Source: Mesocentrotus franciscanus (Eukaryota > Echinodermata > Echinoidea > Camarodonta > Strongylocentrotidae). Taken from it: a stretch of 64,000 bases of DNA. Position numbers and translations under genes: made by a program. Below, piece after piece: positions 11,480 through 22,711 of this stretch; the stretch's first letter is position 1; each line of letters begins with the position of its first letter. The DNA lies in contig CP137670.1 in NCBI GenBank assembly GCA_037976565.1, positions 18,339,744 through 18,403,743 of the forward strand. The letters run 5' to 3'. A model generated the notes under the pieces. The model saw only the letters and a list, made by a program, of their open reading frames with translations, searched no databases and was not told the origin of the DNA.

Positions 11480-12830
11480 CCGTACGCCATTATTAGCATT
11501 AGCATTTCATAAAAGTCGCGCACACGCGCATGCGCGCGCGTTTTCGTTCGTCACGGCCGAACGCAAAATAATTCCTCCTAGATTTTTTTGACACGATATT
11601 CCTCATTCTTTTTCGAACAATTTGATACCATGCTTATCTCTTTAAGGGAATGAGCGTCCATTCAAGTTAAATGTCCGTGCGCGCGAGCTCTTGTAATACA
11701 TAGCATATATGGGCAAAAACAGGCCTATACAAAATCCATTATAGCTCTTTGGGACGCACCTGGGCCGGTATTTAATTCAATACTTAGAATTTTAAGAAAT
11801 TTACCAGGTAAATGGCTAAGCTAAGAAGTTTACTTATGTCGTATTCAAATCGCATTTTAGACTATTAATTACCTGAGACAAAATCTAAGTAAAATACTTA
11901 CTGATTAGCATTGTGACATCACACCGTCAATCAAAAGTAATGCAATGACAATGACAATGACAATTTATTCTCATGTCACCCACATTGGGGTATTGGAGAA
12001 GTTTACAAACAGTTTAAATTTGTCAATTTAACACTGTAAAATATACTACAATTCAAATCGAATAATGTTAATCAAAAAAAAAAAGAAATAACACATATAT
12101 CGCGTGGCAAAAAATGCGCGCTAAGATAATTGTGCTCAGGTTATGATACTGCGTAAAAAAACCATATGCTTGACAAGCGCCAATCAAATGATTGGCTAAA
12201 GTCTGGTAGGGAGCCGTCTAAAATTTAGGGTAAAATACTTAACCAAAAGTTTGAATCGAATACCAAAATTGGCTAAGTATTTTATCAACGACAAATAACA
12301 GCTTAAATTTTGTACTTAAGTATTGAATTGAATACGGGCCCTGGTCTCCCACTTTGTTTCATATTTTGATAGAGTATGAGTCGGAGATTTGATTTTATGT
12401 CTCATTTGGCCATTAACAAATATTTTGACGTCATCATAATTGCATTGGAACTCAAAATACGAATTTGAAGATTATGAAGTCAGCATATTTATGGAAAATT
12501 GATTGTATCTCTGTAAACATTGATCGGTTTTCTTCCAAATTTCGATATGTTGTAGCTAAGACAACTCTCTACATTGTCAGTTGCCACTGTTTTTAATTTT
12601 GATGACGTCATCATAATAACAATTTCGATTAAAAGCCACATGTCAACAATTTCTTAAATTGCGTTTTATGCCTATGAAAAGTGAATTTCGTTCACATCAT
12701 CATAAATCTACATGTTATTGTTTTTATAGCAGTATCTCGCTTATGTTTGCTTAATTTTGTTTCAAATTTTAGTTGGAACAGCCCACCTATACTTGTTCCA
12801 AACAAGTATTAGTTATTCTTTATTTTTCTT
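11480..12830 (+). repeat. Helitron-family unit D, inverted
   Basis: This is the same family in the opposite direction: 'gcgcgcgagctcttgtaata' (about 11680) is the complement of the unit A and B motif. It ends near 12825 with 'cagcccacctatacttgtt' and its hairpin partner. It is split by a foldback element at about 11765-12343. Confidence 0.55.
11765..12343. mobile_element. Foldback MITE nested in the Helitron family
   Basis: The left end 'ggccggtatttaattcaata' is inverted at the right end ('tattgaattgaatacgggcc'). Several inner blocks ('ctaagtattt', 'gaatcgaata') also pair across the element. A run starting 'caatgacaatgacaatttat' near 11945 looks like a separate small insertion. Confidence 0.55.
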
Positions 12831-14106
12831 ATTTCCAATCACTTTTTTGTTAGCAAGATAACTTGAAAATGGCTAAATCAAATGCCTTGAAATTTGACAT
12901 ACATATGTACAGTCATATGGAAAAATCAAAATAACGTTTTCAACCTTGACCTTAACTGATGACGTCATCTAGGCGCCATTTTGTAAAATTTTCTGAAAAT
13001 CTACTCATGATCATATCTTCATAACGAAAAGGCGTTTCCCATTCATATTTATAATGATCAAGGTAAATTTCACGCAAAATGTGACAAATTGACATGCCTC
13101 CTTTGATCGCAAAAAAACGCCATGATGCCTTTGTCAAAATGAAAAATCGTGACAACTGCCATTGTAGAAAATTGTCTCAGCTAGAACATATCAAAATTAG
13201 AAAGAAAATTAATCAATATTTACAGAGATACAATCAATTTTCCAAAAATATGCTGACGTCATAATATGCAAATTGAAATTTTGAGTTCGGAGGCCATTAT
13301 GATGACGTCATGAGTTAATTGAGGGTCAAATGAGACTTGAAATCATATCTCCGACTCATAATCTATCCAAATATGAAAAAAATTGGGAGTTCCCATCCAT
13401 TCTGAAGAGTTACAATGAATTTTGTATAGGCATGTTTTTGCCCATATATGCTATGTATTACAAGAGCTCGCGCGCACGTACATTTATCTTGAATGGACGC
13501 TCATCTTGTTATTAATGGTCATAAAGAGATAAACATGGTATCAAATTGTTCGAAAAATATGGGAAATATCATGAAAAAAATGGCGATTCTATGTTGTATA
13601 ATGGTGTTACGCGCGAAAACGCGCGCGCTTGTGCGTGTGCGCGATTTTTTTATAAAATGCTTAAAATGGCCTAAAACGTATGCAAAATAAATTTGAGACG
13701 ATTTTGAGCATTTTGAAATTTTGCGCGCGCTCACGCGCGGACGTACGCGAGCGCGCGCGCTTTTGGGCCTGAAATTAAGTGGACAGATATTGACCTTGAT
13801 GATAAATATGAATGAGAAACGAATTTTCGTTATGAAGATATAATCATGAGTAGATTTTCAGAAAATTTTACAAAATGGCGCCTAGATGACGTCATCATTC
13901 AAGGTCAAGGTTAAAAACCTTACTTTGCTTTGTCTATATACCTATACATATGTATGCCAAATTTCAAGGCATTTGATTTAGCCATTTTCAAATTATCTCG
14001 CTAACAAAAAAGTAATTGGAAATAAGAAAAATAAATAAATAATAAATAAATAAAGGCAATTCTAACGAAAACATAAGGTGGTCTGTATTATATACAGCCC
14101 ACCTGA
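12831..14106 (-). repeat. Helitron-family unit E with rearranged start
   Basis: 12831-13065 is an inverted piece of the family. From about 13066 the orientation matches unit A through to the terminal palindrome at 14076-14104 and the GA (TC on the minus strand) at 14105-14106. TGACGTCA motifs lie near 12959, 13256, 13303 and 13888, and a CG-alternating tract lies at 13610-13765. Confidence 0.6.
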
Positions 14107-14284
14107 TAAAAATATAACAGGAAGAGAAACTAGGAACCAATTTTAGTTTGTTTTAGCTGTACGATTGTATTGAGGGAGCAAAGAATTACCCCTTCTGCGC
14201 CACTGAAAGCGACAGTATAACAAAGAGGAAGTGTTTACTTATTCTCCGCTCCAGTGAACGTAAATGAGTCAAACACAACCGTTC

Positions 14285-14292
14285 TATATAAG
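14285..14292 (+). promoter_or_regulatory. TATA box of the CD225-family gene
   Basis: TATATAAG lies about 190 bp before the start codon at 14481, which fits a leader of about 160 nt with transcription starting near 14315-14320. The transcription start itself cannot be read from sequence. The Helitron block ends only 178 bp upstream of this box. Confidence 0.5.
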
Positions 14293-14352
14293 GCGAGCTT
14301 GTAACGCATGTATACACGTCGACTAGGAATCGATCCAAAATCACGTGGCGAA

Positions 14353-14400
14353 ATGGATTTCCAGTGTACCTGCACTATGGAAAGCGCACCACACAGTTAA
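14353..14400 (+). other. Upstream ORF in the leader (15 codons)
   Basis: ATG at 14353 opens a frame for 15 codons, closing at TAA 14398-14400, before the main ATG at 14481. It would lie inside the proposed 5' leader, so it may dampen initiation at the main start. This is inference from position only. Confidence 0.4.
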
Positions 14401-14480
14401 TTACATACACATCAATCGCCACAGGACTTCAGATAACGTTCGTACTCAGAGTCGAAGATCGTACTTCGTATTCAAAAGCC

Positions 14481-17400
14481 ATGACAGGTAAAATTATAAG
14501 TTTCTTTGTAGCATATTAATACGTACGCGTACGACATTTTTGCTTGCATGTATGGGTCGGAATCTTTATTATAACTTAAATTAATGTAAACAGTACACAA
14601 AATACGCACTAGTTTGCATAGTAAATAGTATACGGTGAAAGTCACATTAATTTTGCTGTATACGAGCGCGCGCCGCGCCAGCGGAGAGAGAACTATAGTA
14701 CATATGGTTGAAATTGCAGGATCTGGCATATATATTATTTGGATTTAAACAAACTGAGGCTGTCACAAACACGCAATTCCTCGATCCAACCGATTGTTGA
14801 ATTCTCCAAACCGGCCGTTTTTCCATGAAAATAATACATAAAAAATCTGTCAACACTTAAATGCTCGGAATGGTATTATTTACTGAATATATAGCAGGAG
14901 CTCTGGGGAGTGTTTCACAAAGATTAAGATCGACTTTAAGTTGGACTTATCTATGGCAGGCCGTTCATGCCACTGTTTGCTCTCATCATTTTCTGGCATT
15001 GATCTCTCGAAGGGACGTACAAATCGTGGTCACAAATCTACAGAATTTACCTTTTTGATTGTTCACTATTGAAGGAAAAAATATTAGATCATAATTGAGA
15101 GAGCAATGGTGAGAGCAACCAGTGGCATGAATGGCCTGCCATAGTTAAGTCCAACTTAAAGTCGATCTTAGTCTTTGTGAAACACCCCCCTGGTCTGGCC
15201 GCTGGCTATTAATTGTTACCTATCTTCGCTCCCCTGATCCCCGGATGGCAGAGAGCAAGAAACTGTGAATAATCAGTTGGCTTAAAGATCAGGTTCATTG
15301 ATTTTAAAAACTAACTTTATTGTCATTATTGCAAAGGTAACACTTTGATTTGACAAGGTTATCAAAATTCCATGCTCGGAAACATTCGAAGTAATGATTA
15401 TTATGAATTACAAAATTCTTAAATACAGCCCCGACATAGCACCTAAAATGCTCTCCGATCGCTGCTGAGATGTGTGACGTCACATGTTGAACATGATTTG
15501 CACAAGCAGACGATGTCCCATGACATCTCACACATTTTCAGTGCCTGTTTCGTCGTCTTCTCTTCAGTTATTTCTCTTACTTCACTACCGTCAGACTAAA
15601 TGTTTAATCTATTGCCTCACTCTAAACCCCGCGCATGGTATTATTTTGATGAAAAATGCAGCGATAAAAAATAAAGGAATCCGTCGCTTGTAAACAAAAT
15701 AAGACGCCATTGTATTTTCAGCTGCATACACCGCGGTATGTTCGGCGTTTCAAGAGGAACAAATGCGTCCATGCTTTCATTCCAGGGGTTTTAATTTTGA
15801 AAGTGTGGTTTCTTTGATTGTTCATTAACCCCTATCCTGTGTATTTACAAACAAAAGAATTTAGTTATCAGAATCGGGTCATATCCCTTTTGAATGGTGT
15901 AAAATTCCATCACATTTATATACACTAAACTCATTATAATTTGAGAAATAATAGCATTGCAATTATGTTCATTCTTTATGGGATGTCGTCTGCTTGGGCA
16001 GGATTGGTTCATATTGTGACGGCATTAAAACATCGTTATTTTTCTGGCGAATCTCTCGCATATCCCAGATGCTATGGAGGTGGTTTTTTTGTATTTTTTT
16101 ATAAATCATCCGATTTGTAGTTGACCTACAACTTGTACGATGGCCATCTATTAGCTTACCAGTTTCTAGTAATATGTTATTTGCCATATTTGTGATTTTC
16201 TTTGAACCCGCACTTTAATTCATATGAACAAATTTGACCTATATTCGGCCAAAAGATCAACGAGTCATTTGTGTACCTCCCACACAGACGACGAACGTTC
16301 GAGTGCACTAGAGCGTAACTCCAGGGTACAGGACTTTTCGATTTTTATAAAATAGGGGTTTATCGTAGAATACTGGTGAGAGTGTGAATGTCAACACCGC
16401 TGTGCATGCGTGACTTGTCAACTTTCTCTCTCTCTCTCTCTCTCTCCCCACTCTTCTTCTGTCGAAAAAAGAGGAAAAAATCAGGAAATTATATATGTAA
16501 TGGGGCGTTGCAAGAAAGTTGCAATCAATTGCAAATCTCCAAAATCAAGCGCAAGTCTTGCGATTAATTGCAAATTTGCAATTGATCGCAACTCAACGTT
16601 CTTGCATCGCCCCATTAGTAAGAGAGAGAGAAAGAGAGGGGGGAGAATAAAAGCTAGATCTAGTTAATTTCATTGAATTGTCAAAAACTTAAATCCTAAC
16701 AAAATCCAAGGAAATTTAGGAGACTATTTGGGCGTTGCAAGAAAGTTGAGTTGCAATCGATTGCAAATATCAGTTGCAAATTTTGCAAATTGCAATCAGA
16801 GCAAAAAAAAAAAAAAAAAATTGGCACCCGAAAATTTGTTTGCCCTCCGGGAAGGGTAATTTTTTTTTTTTTTGAAGTTCACAACCCCCAGTGAAAAAGA
16901 CGAATTTTCCTGTGACCTCCATAGAGAAGTCACAAATTGAATGATTGTTGTCCACTTTTGAAGACGAAAAGGCCCTATTTTCCAGTCTACCAATCACTTC
17001 GAAATTGGTATCAGTGGAAAGAACAGTATTTGAATATATGATTTCCACCCGAGATGGTGTGTAATCATAGTTTTTTTTTCTTGTAGGAGCATTTCTTTAC
17101 ACACTTCGCGCATTTTCAAAATCGATTTCACGTGTTGTAGACCGCGGAGGGAGACAGCGTGAGCAGATGCCCGAAATTTGTTCATATGTGAAAGTCAACA
17201 GTAGCCCTCCTACTAAAATTTAAGGTCGGTTCATGTTATAATTCCCCCAAGTAACCAATTACCAATATGAAAGCTTTTATGTATCATCTTAAACATTTCG
17301 GTGTGAATGTACTCATTGACAGCTCAGTACAAGCAACTGGAGAAGGGTCTTGACCTGGAGAGTGGAAAGGCAACACCATTCTTAGATGACCCAGGGACAG

Positions 17401-19031
17401 ATCAAACATTTATTAAGGTGAGATGAATTTCTTTGTTTATTTCGTTGTTTTTTTGATAAAAAAATCCAGATAACTAACTATAATGATCATAGCACAATTA
17501 TATAAGTATAGTTGTAAGAAAAAAAGAACAACTTGGGATTACCCAAAATGAATATCAAATTCTGTTTTAGGTTAATACTTAATACGTTTAGGCCTAAGTT
17601 AATACTGATGAGGCTGCCCGAAGAAATATAAGAAATAAATGTTGTTTTTGTTGTTATTGTTTCGCTTTTCTCTATAAGTATCATCATTATATTTATTCTT
17701 ATATTTACATTTTATTATTGTAGGCCTATTTATAATCATCATTATTATACTATCTAATGTTAGTAATTATTGTTGGTAATTTGTTATCAATATTTTATTA
17801 TTTTTTATCAAGTTCATTATTATTATTATCAATATATTATAATTATATTTAGTGTTGTTCATCATCATAATTATCACTAGTATTAATGTCATTAAAATTA
17901 TTGTAATCATTATTATTATCATTGTTAGTATTATTATTATTATTATTAGCGTTATAATTACTATCTTTATCATCATTATCAGGATCGTTATTATCATGCA
18001 ATACACCCCAAATCCAACAAGAACCAATTAATAGACATACAATCTGCCTTACATGTCATTATTATAGGTACCACAAGCTCAGACCATTGGACAGGCACGG
18101 TATGGCCAGCAGCCGGATGACCATCTTCTCTTTGCTATCCTCGCGGCTCTTTTCTGCTGTATCCCATGTGGTATTGCAGCCATCGTGAAGTCCGTTGATG
18201 TAAGTTTAAACTGCTAGCAAATCACTTTCATTCCACATTTTGTGGCTTGGCTTTAATAGCTTTTAATTCAGAGCACTAGAATTATACCAGAAGCATAAAT
18301 AGAAGGGCGTTGGGGGGATATAAGCTATACTGCGTTCATTTTTGTTTCATGACTATTTCGTGTCTAGCTGTTGCAGTGGATTTTTGATAAGAAAATTAAC
18401 CTTACCTATGATATTGTTTCCAGAGACATTTCATCAGCAACCTTTTTACTATTTTGTTTATGTCAATAATCTGTCAAAAAGTTGTTTATCATTTCTCAAA
18501 TCATATTGAATTTTATTATTAGTATTATGTTATATTGTATATTTTTCATGTTTTCTTGAATAAAGAAGTGATAATACATCTGTTTTAGAACAATGTAAAA
18601 GAAAGAAGAAAAAAATCTGTCCTATATAAAGCAAATTCTCCACTCTTCGGGGAGCCTCCAGCCAGGCGCCATTGTACAGACGCCCACAATGTTGAGAAAA
18701 CTATAATGACCTTCGCATTCTACCAGGTACCCATAAATTCAGAATAATGCCAGATGTGTTATATCTGTTATATTTCCTCCCTGCTCAGGTTCGTAATAAA
18801 TGGCTAACTGGTGATGTCGTAGGGGCTACCCAGTCTTCGAGGGCTGCTAAGCGATACTCGATATGCAGTCTGGCATGTGGGGTTCTCTTTTTCCTGACCT
18901 ATCTTGGTCTCCTTGTGGCTTTCTATATGTACACCATGTCTGCTATGAAGGAGATTAATCAGCTAGGACAACCCGGTAACATGGACCAACTCCAACAGTT
19001 ACAGAACCAGCAGCAAACGCAACTTGGCTAG
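14481..19031 (+). CDS. CD225/dispanin-family two-helix membrane protein, 158 aa
   Basis: The coding exons are 14481-14487, 17323-17417, 18068-18199 and 18789-19031, with GT-AG introns. The 7-nt first exon (ATG ACA G) joins in phase to CT CAG TAC, giving MTAQYKQLEKGLDLE. Residues 1-52 are a polar cytosolic tail. Residues 53-74 form a hydrophobic segment with the family signature LFCCIPCGIAAIVKS. Residues 79-100 are the conserved loop VRNKWLTGDVVGATQSSRAA. Residues 101-126 are the second membrane helix, and the C-terminus is Q/N-rich. CD225 proteins include the IFITMs, PRRT1/SynDIG, TMEM233 and TRARG1; they act in membrane fusion and vesicle traffic, often with palmitoylated cysteines next to the first helix (here C64, C65, C68). 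I cannot say which subfamily this belongs to, so no antiviral role should be assumed. It sits between the Helitron block and the Academ-like element. Confidence 0.88.
14905..15190. mobile_element. Foldback MITE, copy 1, in intron 1
   Basis: The left end 'gtgtttcacaaagattaag' and the right end 'ttagtctttgtgaaacaccc' are inverted copies, and pairing continues for about 60 bp ('agttggacttatctatggca' against its complement). A second copy with the same interior lies at 62591-62871. Confidence 0.8.
16500..16615. mobile_element. 116-bp palindromic MITE with TA target duplication
   Basis: The ends ATGGGGCG and CGCCCCAT are inverted and flanked by TA on both sides (16498-16499 and 16616-16617). The inside is nearly one hairpin built of 'ttgcaattgat'-like words. 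A partial relative begins at about 16730 ('gggcgttgcaagaaagttg'). Confidence 0.7.
17323..17417 (+). CDS. CD225-family gene, coding exon 2
   Basis: The acceptor is ..ttgacag and the donor is gtgaga. An alternative acceptor five bases downstream (after 17327) would break the match to the 7-nt first exon, so 17323 is preferred. It encodes the N-terminal tail, residues 3-34. Confidence 0.8.
17655..18000. repeat. ATT/ATC-rich microsatellite in intron 2
   Basis: Interrupted trinucleotide runs of ATT, ATC and ATA. The minus-strand frame across it is a low-complexity Ile/Met string and is not a gene. Confidence 0.7.
18068..18199 (+). CDS. CD225-family gene, coding exon 3 (first membrane segment)
   Basis: Phase 0 at both ends, 44 codons; donor gtaagt. 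It carries the hydrophobic CD225 core with the cysteine cluster. Confidence 0.92.
18789..19031 (+). CDS. CD225-family gene, last coding exon
   Basis: It starts in phase 0 after ..cctgctcag with VRNKWLTGD, includes the second membrane helix, and stops at TAG 19029-19031. A Met codon at 18747 is intronic and is not the start. Confidence 0.92.
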   Translation, partial: VRNKWLTGDVVGATQSSRAAKRYSICSLACGVLFFLTYLGLLVAFYMYTMSAMKEINQLGQPGNMDQLQQLQNQQQTQLG

Positions 19032-19205
19032 CTCAATCTGGGACAACACGCCTAACAACCTTTAACCCTATACCTTTTAATTCAGTAACATAGACCAACT
19101 CAGTCAAACAAAACAGACACAAGAAACACAGCTTGGCTAGCTTAATCTGGGACAACAAGCTCAACAACCTTAAAAATACGTTTTGACTCAGTAACACATA
19201 CCAAC
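18976..19205 (+). repeat. About 107-bp tandem repeat spanning the CD225-gene stop codon
   Basis: The block 'gtaacatggaccaactc...cagcttggctag' is coding at 18976-19031. It recurs in the 3' UTR at 19085 (including a decayed 'cttggctagcttaatctggg') and begins a third time at 19191. Spacing is 109 then 106 bp. The later copies have lost the frame. Confidence 0.75.
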
Positions 19206-19832
19206 ATAGATCCTATTCCCTTTTTAAAGACTTGCTCAGAAATGGCGCGGTAAAACGTTGCAAAAGAGCTGCTTGAAACAAAGAAATTTCATATATTCAC
19301 TGAGCTAGCTCACTGTTGTAAGATACAGTAATGTGAAGCGTTTTACGTCATCAAAAGTAAAAGCCCGCCAAGATTTTGCCGCATGATGTTTGTACGAGCC
19401 TTTATTGTCCAAGCTCTAACTATAGCTGCCATCCATGATAGGCATCAATAGAATGAGTAGCGCCCTCATAGAAAAAAAATATGGAAGTTCTTGATAATGA
19501 GTCCTATAAGCTTGAACCTGTGCCCCCGAAACAAAAATCAACTTAACAAAAACCACACTTTATAATTTGTTTGTACTTTAGAAGAAAACATGAATTCAAA
19601 AAAAAAAAAAAAAAAAAAGGTTAACAAATTTATATATTCATGTACATATCTCTTAATAGTTTTCTTTCTTACAATGGAAGTTGTTATTCATTTGGAGTTT
19701 TATTTTTCATTCTCACGCAGCTTTTTATCTTGGTTTGTATCATGGTCTTTCTTATCTAATATAATCTTTCTAATGAGTGTTCTAGAGATGGACAAACTCT
19801 CTTGGACTACGCTAGAACAAAACGTTTTTGTC

Positions 19833-20407
19833 TCGCCTGCGTAGCAAAAAGCGAGACATAGGCGCCGCTTTTCCGGTGACGGCGACGGCGACGGCGTCAA
19901 CATCAAAAACTTAACCTGAGGTTAAGTTTTTGAATTGTTAATATAATTTTGAAAGTATAAGGTCCTATTAAATGAAACTTGGACTAAAGGGTTATTAAGT
20001 ATCCCCAATCATGTGAGGAAAATTTCAGGTCACAAAGTCAAGGTCAAATGTCATTTCAGGTCAACAAACTTAGACTATGTTGTGGCATCATCATCAAAAA
20101 CTTAACCTGAGGTTAAGTTTTTGAATTTGTAATATAATTTTGAAAGTATAAGTTCTTATTCAATGAAACTTAGACTAAAGGATTATCAAGTATCCCCAAT
20201 CATGTGAGTAGAATTTCAGCCCACTAGGTCAAGGTCAAAGGTCATTTCAGGTCAACAAACTTAACTATGTTGTGGCATCAGGCTAAGACTTTTTTAATTG
20301 TTATCATAATTTTGAAAGTATACATTCCTATTCCATGAAACTTGAACATAAGGGTTATCAAGTATCACCAATCATGTTATTAGTCTTTAAGGTGACAAAG
20401 TAATAAC
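19833..20407. repeat. Older repeat with about 185-bp subunits, left of the transposon
   Basis: It starts with a CG-rich 'gacggcgacggcgacggcg' head (about 19878) and continues with units containing 'aacttaacctgaggttaag' and 'aggtcaaggtcaaaggtca' near 19905, 20097 and 20277. It resumes at 31335 beyond the transposon. The region 19205-19830 before it holds only a 20-nt A-run and AT-rich DNA. Confidence 0.7.
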
Positions 20408-21050
20408 CCAAGAGCCTGCTTGAATTTCTTTGACAAAAAAGACCAAGTGTTTTGTTTTAATATTTGGATAAAACATCCTAAGACATGTCTGAAAAGTGAT
20501 GTCTTGTGTATTGTGGGTGGTGGAGCGTGACATCAGAGGTCAATGACCTTGATTTGACCCCGATTTCGCCTAACAGTTGTTTTTTACATGTCATTTGTAA
20601 AAAGAGCCTCAATTTTAATGAATTTTGTGTCTAATGAAAGATAATGAAATTATCTATCAAATGATATGAATATTTATAATATTTGATGATATTTTGAACC
20701 TTTTTTAGGGTTTAAAATGTAATTTTTTGACTTTTTTTCACTAAAATCATAATTTATCACTTTATGTTCGTATCTGTAAATAAAGAGGAAACAATGAAAA
20801 TCCTATAGAATTACTGTAAAAAAGTGCATTTATATTCATTTATTACACTGTGAAAATTTCATATTCATTACTTCTCTAACTAAAAAGTTACTGACTTCCA
20901 AAGATAACACTCCCAGTGCCATCAAGATCCTAATCAGAAAAATGTCACGCGCCCTCTATTGGCCATTCCAAGATAGTTCATGTTCTGTGGTTGGTTGAAA
21001 GTTTTGTTGAACATTTTGTGAACTGGTCAAGTGTGAATCAACTTCGAAAT
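20408..21050 (+). repeat. Left terminal inverted repeat
   Basis: Pairs with 30692-31334. It includes an AATAAA (about 20777) and, at its inner edge, ATG followed at once by a consensus donor GTAAGT (21049-21057). Confidence 0.9.
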
Positions 21051-21837
21051 GGTAAGTTCTTGTGAGATATTGCACTTACATTATAATAATTCACAACAAC
21101 ATTTAATATATATATCTCTGGAAAGCAATATTAAAATGAAAATAAAACAGTAAATTGTAATAATTTGATAATTTTTCATTAAATAATGTAAAACTCAGAG
21201 TCAGTCCCACATCATCAAAAATATGTTAGTTAAACTAGCTAGACTAGGTACTTACTACTTGGTTGGTTGGTCCTCCGAAATACTTGTCTGAGTTTTAACT
21301 GGAGGTGCGGGTAGGGTGTATTAATTTGTAGATGGGGGGACGTCAGGGCAATTTTGAATTTGACAGGGTCAGTGTGGGCGATAGTCTCTGGTTTAAGCTG
21401 GTCTAGGACTAGGTCTAGACCATGCACTGATGCAGGTCTAGACTATAACTTCTAATTCTAGATCTAGTATAATCTGAAACGGCTCTGGACTCAATTTCTC
21501 AGTCTATCTCTCTACCTCTTTGTTTGTATATGTGTGTGTGTTTTAGTTTTTACCCTGATTCTAAGGGTGTGTGTGTGTGTGTGTGTGTGAGTGTGGTAAA
21601 CAGGTAACGAAGGTAACAAAGTGGAGAGAAAAAAAATGATTCAACAAAATCCATTATCTGCATTTTGTTCAACCCCGTTTGTGTCTCTGAGTGTGTGTGT
21701 TTGTGTTGACGTGCGTGTGTGTATAATGTCAAAATCCCATTTGTTACATTAGTTAGATCTAACTTCATTTAGAGTCTATACAGTTTGAAAATAGTGATGA
21801 TTTAGAATTTTGAAATGCTTTGTTTGACCATCAACAG

Positions 21838-21923
21838 ATACATGTACATACCCAAGACTTGGGACATTACCAGATTACAGGATCATTTCCATGCATTAGC
21901 AACCAAGCTACCATCTTTATCAG
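21838..21923 (+). other. Candidate untranslated exon of the transposon
   Basis: A good acceptor (..catcaacag) and donor (gtatgt) bound 86 nt. Joined to the ATG at 21049 and the next candidate exon, the frame closes early at a TAG, so I read these as leader exons. Inferred from splice motifs only. GT-rich microsatellites flank it (21570-21596, 22050-22100). Confidence 0.3.
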
Positions 21924-22608
21924 GTATGTATTTGTGTGTGCGTGTTAGTTTGGCAGAAAGGTGTTTTTAAAGCCAAAAAGACCAAGGAAACTTTAATCCA
22001 TGTGCAAAAATTGTCAGCATTTTCATGACTTTGTCTGCATCCTTTTGTTTTGTGTGTGTGTTTCTGAAATTGCACGTGTGTGTGCGTGTGTATGTGTATG
22101 AACGCCAAACCTCATCTGTTGAGCAATAGACCAGTAAATTGTTTTCAAACAGTTCAAATACCAGATATTCAAGAAATAAAATGTAGGTACTCCTGTAGGT
22201 CTACAGTAGATCTAAATTCATATAAGATCCTTTCATTTTGATAACTTGATAATCAGTATTTGTGTTTGGTTACCTGACATTAATGTATACATTATAGTAC
22301 GTGTGGGAGGAATGCACAGTGGGGCAGTTGCCCTCCTCCCCTCCCCTCCCCCGGAATAGTGACAGAAAAACTTTATTAAGAGAAATTTCATATTCAGAAT
22401 GGCAGTTTAAAGCCTCAAATGGCTGAGCTTTATCGGATTGAAAAACAGTTTTGCTCACCGGTCCCCACCCCTGCCAAAATATTTTCTGTTCCTTCATTAA
22501 CTTTCATCTAATTGTTTTCAACATCAAAATTTTCCCCCTTCATTTTTGAACATTTTAAATCTTCTACTTAAGATATCATTTTTTTTCTTTACATTTTATT
22601 CCTAACAG

Positions 22609-22711
22609 AATGATTCTCCATGCAGCATTGCTCACTGACAACTATAGCCATATGTTGGGCAAGAGATAGTTCTAGAGATCAGGAAAGACTATGAAGAACA
22701 TCGAGTAACAA
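22609..22711 (+). other. Second candidate untranslated exon of the transposon
   Basis: The acceptor ..cctaacag and donor gtaagt bound 103 nt. The following acceptor would be ..gtcgacag at 23148, just before ORF1. Confidence 0.3.

Larger units (their letters stand above)
4941..14106 (-). mobile_element. Composite non-autonomous Helitron-like block
   Basis: On the minus strand the block begins TCAGGTGGGCTG (ending at +14106) and finishes with a 9-bp hairpin, a short spacer and CTAG (+4941). It is flanked by A at the 5' side and T at the 3' side. This is the canonical Helitron layout: 5'-TC, subterminal 3' hairpin, CTRR, A^T target, no target duplication. Unit A at 4350-4582 shows the uninterrupted target and matches base for base in length across the junction. 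Inside there is no Rep/helicase gene. The content is several 1-1.6 kb family copies in both orientations plus unmatched DNA at 8300-10590. It could be a single Helitron that accumulated nested relatives, or a tandem/nested cluster. Known: non-autonomous Helitrons move using Rep/helicase supplied in trans. Confidence 0.68.

Noticed and set aside
5228..13515. Recurring peptides (e.g. HIDITRERKMEF..) suggesting a protein family
   Set aside because: The peptides recur because the DNA repeat recurs; they sit in short frames, on both strands, with indels, and have no conserved start.
17767..18027. Hydrophobic Ile/Met-rich minus-strand frame resembling a membrane protein
   Set aside because: It is the complement of an ATT/ATC microsatellite inside a supported intron.
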